Positions 55,907-64,000 of a stretch of DNA of 64,000 nucleotides are shown piece by piece. The notes beneath the pieces were generated by a model, which was not told where the DNA came from, ran no database searches, and saw nothing but the letters and a program-made list of their open reading frames with translations. Every line of letters starts with the position of its first letter. Within the stretch, counting starts at the first letter, position 1. This stretch comes from Arenicola marina (taxonomy: Eukaryota > Annelida > Polychaeta > Arenicolidae). Position numbers and translations under genes: made by a program. The DNA lies in assembly GCA_964019135.1 (NCBI GenBank), contig OZ025261.1:36322820-36386819 (forward strand), in the 5' to 3' direction.

Positions 55907-58900
55907 TGAACACCCCCACACACAGAGAGGAGGCGGACACAGGTCAGGCCAACACCCCCACACACAGGGAGCAGGCGGCCACAGGTCAGGCCAACACCCC
56001 CACACACAGGGAGAAGGCGGACACAGGTCAGGCCAACACCCCCACACACAGGGAGGAGGCGGACACAGGTCAGGCCAACACCCCCTCACACAGGGAGGAG
56101 GCGGCCACAGGTCAGGCCAACACCCCCACACACAGGGAGAAGGCGGACACAGGTCAGACCAACACCCCCACACACAGGGAGGAGTCGGAGACAGGTCAGG
56201 CCAACACCCCCACACACAGGGAGGAGGCGGACACAGGTCAGGCCAACACCCCCACACACAGGGAGGACGCGGACACAGGTCAGGCCAACACCCCCACACA
56301 CAGGGAGGAGGCGGACACAGGTCAGGCCAACACCCCCACACACAGGGAGGAGGCGGACACATGTCAGGCCAACACCCCCACACACAGAGAAGGAGGCGGA
56401 CACAGGTCAGGCCAACACCCCCTCACACAGGGAGGAGGCGGACACAGGTCAGGCCAACACCTCCACACACAGGGAGGAGGCGGACACATGTCAGGCCAAC
56501 ACCCCCACACACAGAGAAGGAGGCGGACACAGGTCAGGCCAACACCCCCACACACAGGGAGGAGGCGAACACAGGTCAGCGCAACACCCCCACACACAGG
56601 GAGGAGGCGGACACAGGTCAGGCCAACACCCCCACACACAGAGAGAAGGCGGACACAGGTCAGGACAACACCCCCACACACAGGGAGGAGGCGGACACAG
56701 GTCCGGCCAACACCCCCACACACAGGGAGGAGGCGGACACAGGTCAGGCCAACACCCCCACACACAGGGAGGAGGCGGACACAGGTCAGGCCAACACCCC
56801 CACACACAGAGAGGAGGCGGACACAGGTCAGGCCAACACCCCCACACACAGGGAGGAGGCGGACACAGGTCAGACCAACACCCCCACACACAGAGAGGAG
56901 GCGGACACAGGTCAGGCCAACACCCCCACACACAGAGAGGAGGCGGACACAGGTCAGGACAACACCCCCCCACACAGGGAGGAGGCGGACACAGGTCAGG
57001 CCAACACCCCCACACACAGGGAGGAGGCGGACACAGGTCAGGCCAACACCCCCACACACAGGGAGGAGGCGGACACAGGTCAGACCAACACCCCCACACA
57101 CAGGAAGGAGGCGGACACAGGTCAGGCCAACACCCCCACACACAGGGAGGAGGCGGACATAGGTCAGGCTAACACCCCCACACACAGGGAGGAGGCGGAC
57201 ACAGGTCAGGCCAACACCCCCACACACAGGGAGGAGGCGGACACAGGTCAGGCCAACACCCCCACACACAGGGAGGAGGCGGACACAGGTCAGGCCAACA
57301 CCCCCACGCACAGAGAGGAGGCGGACACAGGTCAGGCCAACACCCCCACACACAGGGAGGAGGCGGACACAGGTCAGGCCAACACCCCCACACACAGAGA
57401 GGAGGCGGACATAGGTCAGGCCAACACCCCCACACACAGGGAGGAGACGGACACAGGTCAGGCCAACACCCCCACACACAGGGAGGAGGCGGACACAGGT
57501 CAGGCCAACACCCCCACACACAGGGAGGAGGCGGACACAGGTCAGGCCAACACCCCCACACACAGAGAGGAGGCGGACACAGGTCAGGCCAACACCCCCA
57601 CACACAGGGAGGAGGCGGACACAGGTCAGACCAACACCCCCACACACAGGAAGGAGGCGAACACATGTCAGGCCAACACCCCCACACACAGGGAGGAGGC
57701 GGACACAGGTCAGGCTAACACCCCCACACACAGGGAGGAGGCGGACACAGGTCAGGCCAACACCCCCACACACAGGGAGGAGGCGGACACAGGTCAGGCC
57801 AACATCCCCACACACAGGAAGGAGACGGACACAGGTCAGGCCAACACCCCCACACACAGGGAGCAGGCAGACACAGGTCAGGCCAACACCCCCACACACA
57901 GGGAGGAGGCGGACACAGGTCAGGCCAACACCCCCACACACAGGGAGGAGGCGGACACAGGTCAGGCCAACAGCCCAGCGCACAGGGAGGAGGCGGACAC
58001 ATGTCAGGCCAACACTCCCACACACAGGGAGGAGGCGGACACAGGTCAGGCCAACACCCCCACACACAGGAAGGAGGCGGACACAGGTCAGGCCAACACC
58101 CCCACACACAGGGAGGAGGCGGACACATGTCCAGCCAACACCCCCACACACAGGGAGGAGGCGGACACAGGTCAGGCCAACACCCCCACACACAGGGAGG
58201 AGGCGGACACAGGTCAGGCCAACACCCCCACACACAGAGAGGAGGCGGACACAGGTCAGGCCAACACCCCCACACACAAGGAGGAGGCGGACACAGGTCA
58301 GACCAACGCCCCCACACACAGGAAGGAGGCGAACACATGTCAGGCCAACACCCCCACACACAGGGAGGAGGCGGACACAGGTCAGGCTAACACCCCCACA
58401 CACAGGGAGGAGGCGGACACAGGTCAGGCCAACACCCCCACACACAGGGAGGAGGCGGACACAGGTCAGGCCAACACCCCCACACACAGGGAGGACGCGG
58501 ACACAGGTCAGGCCAACACCCCCACACACAGGGAGAAGGCGGACACAGGTCAGGCCAACACCCCCACACACAGGAAGGAGGCGGACACAGGTCAGGCCAA
58601 CACCCCCACACACAGGGAGGAGGCGGACACAGGTCAGGCCAACACCCCCACACACAGGGAGGAGGCGGACACAGGTCAGGCCAACACCCCCACACACAGA
58701 GAGGAGGCGGACACAGGTCAGGCCAACACCCCCACACACAGGGAGGAGGCGGACACAGGTCAGACCAACACCCCCACACACAGGAAGGAGGCGAACACAT
58801 GTCAGGCCAACACCCACACACAGGGAGGAGGCGGACACAGGTCAGGCTAACACCCCCACACACAGGGAGGAGGCGGACACAGGTCAGGCCAACACCCCCA

Positions 58901-61900
58901 CACACAGGGAGGAGGCGGACACAGGTCAGGCCAACACCCCCACACACAGGGAGGAGGCGGACACAGGTCAGGCCAACACCCCCACACACAGGGAGGAGGC
59001 GGACACATGTCAGGCCAACACCCCCACACACAGGGAGGAGGCGGACACAGGTCAGGCCAACACCCCCACACACAGGGAGGAGGCGGACACAGGTCAGGCC
59101 AACAACCCAACGCACAGGGAGGAGGCGGACACATGTCAGGCCAACACCCCCACACACAGGGAGGAGGCGGACACAGGTCAGGCCAACACCCATACACACA
59201 GGAAGGAGGCGGACACAGGTCAGGCCAACACCCCCACACACAGGGAGGAGGCGGACACATGTCCAGCCAACACCCCCACACACAGGGAGGAGGCGGACAC
59301 AGGTCAGGCCAACACCCCCACACACAGGGAGGAGGCGGACACAGGTCAGGCCAACACCCCCACACACAGGGAGGAGGCGGACACAGGTCAGGCCAACACC
59401 CCCACACACAGGGAGGAGGCGGACACAGGTCAGGCCAACACCCCCACACACAGGGAGGAGGCGGACACAGGTCAGGCCAACACCCCCACACACAGGAAGG
59501 AGGCGGACACAGGTCAGGCCAACACCCCCACACACAGGGAGGAGGCGGACACATGTCCGGCCAACACCCCCACACACAGGGAGGAGGCGGACACAGGTCA
59601 GGCCAACACCCCCACACACAGGGAGGAGGCGGACACAGGTCAGGCCAACACCCCCACACACAGGGAGGAGGCGGACACATGTCAGGCCAACACCCCCACA
59701 CACAGGGAGGAGGCGGACACAGGTCAGGCCAACACCCCCACACACAGGGAGGAGGCGGACACAGGTCAGGCCAACACCCCCTCACACAGGGAGGAGGCGG
59801 ACATAGGTCAGGCCAACACCCCCACACACAGGGAGGAGGCGGACACAGGTCAGGCCAACAGCCCAACGCACAGGGAGCAAGCGGACACATGTCAGGCCAA
59901 CACCCCCACACACAGGGAGGAGGCGGACACAGGTCAGGCCAACTCCCCCACACACAGGAAGGAGGCGGACACAGGTCAGGCCAACACCCCCACACACAGG
60001 GAGGAGGCGGACACAGGTCAGGCCAACACCCCCACACACAGGGAGGAGGCGGACACAGGTCAGGCCAACACCCCCACACACAGGGAGGAGGCGGACACAG
60101 GTCAGGCCAACACCCCCACACACAGGGAGGAGGCGGACACAGGTCAGGCCAACACCCCCACACACAGGGAGGAGGCGGACACAGGTCAGGCCAACACCCC
60201 CACACACAGGAAGGAGGCGGACCCAGGTCAGGCCAACACCCCCACACACAGGGAGGAGGCGGACACATGTCCGGCCAACACCCCCACACACAGGGAGGAG
60301 GCGGACACAGGTCAGGCCAACACCCCCACACACAGGGAGGAGGCGGACACAGGTCAGGCCAACACCCCCACACACAGGGAGGAGGCGGACACATGTCAGG
60401 CCAACACCCCCACACACAGGGAGGAGGCGGACACAGGTCAGGCCAACACCCCCACACACAGGGAGGAGGCGGACACAAGTCAGGCCAACACCCCCTCACA
60501 CAGGGAGGAGGCGGACATAGGTCAGGCCAACACCCCCACACACAGGGAGAAGGCGGACACAGGTCAGGCCAACACCCCCACACACAGGGAGGAGGCGGAC
60601 ACAGGCCAGGCCAACACCCCCACACACAGGGAGGAGGCGGACACATGTCAGGCCAACACCCCCACACACAGGGAGGAGGCGGACACAGGTCAGGCCAACA
60701 CCCCCACACACAGGAAGGAGGCGGACACAGGTCAGGCTAACACCCCCACACACAGAGTGGAGGCGGACACATGTCAGGCCAACACCCCCACACACAGGGA
60801 GGAGGCGGACATAGCTCAGGCCAACACCCCCGGACACAGAGAAGAGGCGGACACAGGTCAGGCCAACCCCCCCGCACACAGGGAGGAGGCGGACACAGGT
60901 CAGGCCGACACCCCCACACACAGGGAGGAGGCGGACCAGGTCAGGCCAACACCCCCACACACAGGGAGGAGGCGGACACATGTCAGGCCAACACCCCCAC
61001 ACACAGAGAGGAGGCGGACACAGGTCAGGCCAACACCCCCACACACAGGGAGGAGGCGGACACAGGTCAGACCAACACCCCCACCCACAGGAAGGAGGCG
61101 GACACAGGTCAGACCAACACCCCCACACACAGGGAGGAGGCAGACACAGGTCAGGCCAAAACCCCCACACACAGGGAGCAGGCGGACACAGGTCAGGCCA
61201 ACACCCCCGCACACAGGGAGGAGGCGGACACAGGTCAGGCCAACACCCCCACACACAGGGAGGAGGCGGACACAGGTCAGGCCAACACCCCCACACACAG
61301 GGAGGAGGCGGACACAGGTCAGGCCAACACTCCCACACACAGGGAGGAGGCGGACACAGGTCAGGCCAACACCCCCACACACAGGGAGGAGGCGGACATA
61401 GGTCAGGCCAACACCCCCACACACAGGGAGGAGGCGGACACAGGTCAGGCTAACACCCCCACACACAGGGAGGAGGCAGACACAGGTCAGGCCAACACCC
61501 CCACACACAGGGACGAGGCGGACACAGGTCAGGCCAACACCCCCACACACAGGGAGGAGGCGGACACAGGTCAGGCCAACACCCCCACACACAGGGAGGA
61601 GGCGGACACAGGTCAGGCCAACACCCACACACACAGGGAGGAGGCGGACACAGGTCAGGCCAACACCCCCACACACAGGGAGGAGGCGGACACAGGTCAG
61701 GCCAACACCCACACACACACAGAGGCGGCGGACACAGGTCAGGCCAACAGCCCAACGCACAGGGAGGAGGCGGACACAGGTCATCCCAACACCCCCACAC
61801 ACAGGGAGGAGGCGGACACAGGTCAGGCCAACACCCCCACACACAGGAAGGAGGCGGACACAGGTCAGGCTAACACCCCCACACACAGAGAGGAGGCGGA

Positions 61901-64000
61901 CACAGGTCAGGCCAACACCCCGACACACAGGGAGGAGGCGGACACAGGTCAGCCGAACACCCCCACACACAGGGAGGAGGCGGACACAGGTCAGGCCAAC
62001 ACCCCCACACACAGGGAGGAGGCGGACACAGGTCAGGCCAACACCCCCACACACAGGGAGGAGGGGGACACAGGTCAGGCCAACACCCCCACACACAGGG
62101 AGCAGGCGGACACAGGTCAGGCCAACACCCCCACACACAGGGAGGAGGCGGCCACAGGTCAGGCTAACACCCCCACACACAGGGAGGAGGCGGACACAGG
62201 TCAGGCCAACACCCCGACACACAGGGAGGAGGCGGACATAGGTCAGGCCAACACCCCCACACACAGGGAGGAGGCGGACACAGGTCAGGCCAACACCCCG
62301 ACACACAGGGAGGAGGCGGACACAGGTCAGACCAACACCCCCACACACAGGGAGGAGGCGGACATAGGTCAGGCCAACACCCCCACACACAGAGAGGAGG
62401 CGGAGACAGGTCAGGCCAACACCCCCACACACAGGGAGGAGGCGGCCACAGGTCAGGCCAACACCCCCACACACAGGGAGGAGGCGGACACAGGTCAGGC
62501 CAACACCCCCACACACCGGGAGGAGGCGGACACAGGTCAGGCCAACACCCCCACACACAGGGAGGAGGCGAACACAGGTCAGGCCAACACCCCCACACAC
62601 AGGGAGGAGGCGGACACAGGTCAGGCCAACACCCCCACACACAGGGAGGAGGCGGACACAGGTCAGGCCAACACCCCCACACACAGGGAGGAGGCGGCCA
62701 CAGGTCAGGCCAACACCCCCACACACAGGGAGGAGGCGGACACAGGTCAGGCCAACAGCCCAACGCACAGGGAGGAGGCGGACACAGGTCAGCCCAACAC
62801 CCCCACACACAGGGAGGAGGCGGACACAGGTCAGGCCAACACCCCCACACACAGGAAGGAGGCGGACACAGGTCAGCCCAACACCCACACACACCGAGAG
62901 ACGGCGGACACAGGTCAGGCCAACAGCCCAACGCACAGGAGGAGGCGGACACAGGTCAGCCCAACACCCCCACACACAGGGAGGAGGCGGACACAGGTCA
63001 GGCCAACACCCCCACACACAGGGAGGAGGCGGACACAGGTCAGGCCAACACCCCCCCACACAGAGAGGAGGCGGACACAGGTCAGCCGAACACCCCCACA
63101 CACAGGGAGGAAGCGGACACAGGTCAGGCCAACACCCCCACACACAGGGAGCAGGCGGACACAGGTCAGTCCAACACCCCCACACACAGGGAGGAGGCGG
63201 ACACATGTCAGGCCAACACCCCCACACACAGGGAGGAGGCGGACATAGGTCAGGTCAACACCCCCACACACAGGGAGGAGGCGGACACAGGTCAGGCCAA
63301 CACCCCCACACACAGAGAGGAGGCGGACACAGGTCAGACCAACACCCCCACACACAGAGAGGAGGCGGACACAGGTCAGGCCAACACCCCCACACACAGG
63401 GAGGAGGCGGACACAGGTCAGGCCAACACCCCCACACACAGGGAGGAGGCGGACACAGGTCAGGCCAACACCCCCACACACAGGGAGGAGGCGGACACAG
63501 GTCAGGCCAACACCCCCACACACAGGAAGGAGGCGGACACAGGTCAGGCCAACACCCCCACACACAGAGAGGAGGCGGACACAGGTCAGGCCAACACCCC
63601 CACACACAGGGAGGAGGCGGACACAGGTCAGGTCAACACCCCCACACACAGGGAGGAGGCGGACACAGGTCAGGCCAACACCCCCACACGCAGAGAAGAG
63701 GCGGACACAGGTCAGGACAACACCCCCACACACAGGGAGGAGGCGGACACAGGTCAGGCCAACACCCCCACACACAGGGAGGAGGCGGACACAGGTCAGG
63801 CCAACACCCCCACACACAGGGAGGAGGCGGACACAGGTCAGGGCAACACCCCCACACACAGGGAGTAGGCGGACACAGGTCAGGCCAACACCCCCACACA
63901 CAGGGAGGATGCGGACACAGGTCAGGCCAACACCCCCACACACAGGAAGAAGGCGGACACAGGTCAAGCCAACACCCCCACACACAGAGAGGAGGCGGAC
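55907..64000 (+). repeat. 42-bp minisatellite, about 190 units, open at the window end
   Basis: The unit has AACACCCCCACACACAGGGA followed by GGAGGCGGACACAGGTCAGG and CC. It runs without a break from 55907 to the last base and so continues beyond the window. Most units differ at 0-3 positions. Recurrent variants mark higher-order duplication: CAGACCAACACC with AAGGAGGCGAACACATGTC occurs at 57627, 58299 and 58761, spacings of exactly 16 and 11 units. An AACAGCCCAACGCACAGG variant recurs at about 57970, 59103, 59862, 61748, 62757 and 62929. The 42-bp stop-free unit opens frames of up to 829 residues on both strands. Changes look random with respect to codon position. Confidence 0.98.

Noticed and set aside
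55907-64000. Open frames of up to 829 residues on both strands (ANTPTHREEADTGQ and related repeats)
   Set aside because: The 42-bp unit lacks stops in most frames and is a multiple of three, so any array of it is open. Opposite strands are equally open, frames shift inside the array, and changes show no codon bias.

Overview
This window is intron-rich animal DNA and shows no bacterial organisation. The best clues to the organism are three invertebrate-type (i-type, destabilase) lysozyme genes with short exons and GT-AG introns, a Ty3/gypsy LTR retrotransposon, a Tx1/L1-like LINE fragment, many poly-C/poly-G runs and a very heavy load of minisatellites. These fit a marine invertebrate, most plausibly a lophotrochozoan such as a mollusc. 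The exact lineage is inference.

Layout. 0.6-5.7 kb (+): the 3' seven exons of an unrecognised secreted, cysteine-rich protein with a mucin-like stalk and a GPI-anchor-like tail; its first exons lie left of the window. 6.4-6.9 kb: 19-bp minisatellite, possibly in that gene's 3' UTR. 8.9-12.7 kb (-): i-type lysozyme 1, with a 77-bp minisatellite filling intron 2. 13.5-17.3 kb: dispersed repeat, degenerate C-rich array and 40-bp array. 18.4-19.5 kb: LINE fragment with an endonuclease but no reverse transcriptase. 21.3-23.4 kb (-): lysozyme 2. 24.4-28.9 kb: two probable DNA transposons with terminal inverted repeats, one with a clear 9-bp target duplication. 29.57-42.24 kb (+): a very young 12.7-kb Ty3/gypsy element with nearly identical LTRs, two nested inverted-repeat elements and an unusual extra ORF between pol and the 3' LTR. 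46.2-51.7 kb (+): lysozyme 3, whose last splice acceptor sits inside a 2-kb 22-bp minisatellite. 53.4 kb: an orphan exon candidate. 54.6-55.3 kb: 27-bp array. 55.9 kb to the window end: a 42-bp array of about 190 units that runs out of the window.

The three lysozymes have exactly the same coding-exon lengths (37, 47, 130 and 224 nt), the same intron phases and a TATA-like box 50-70 bp before the ATG. They form one paralogous cluster for secreted peptidoglycan-cleaving, digestive or immune enzymes. Copies 1 and 2 share a tract of near identity that suggests gene conversion. Two perfect matches to the CTCF core motif flank lysozyme 2. The long open frames inside minisatellites are treated as by-products of stop-free repeat units, not as genes.
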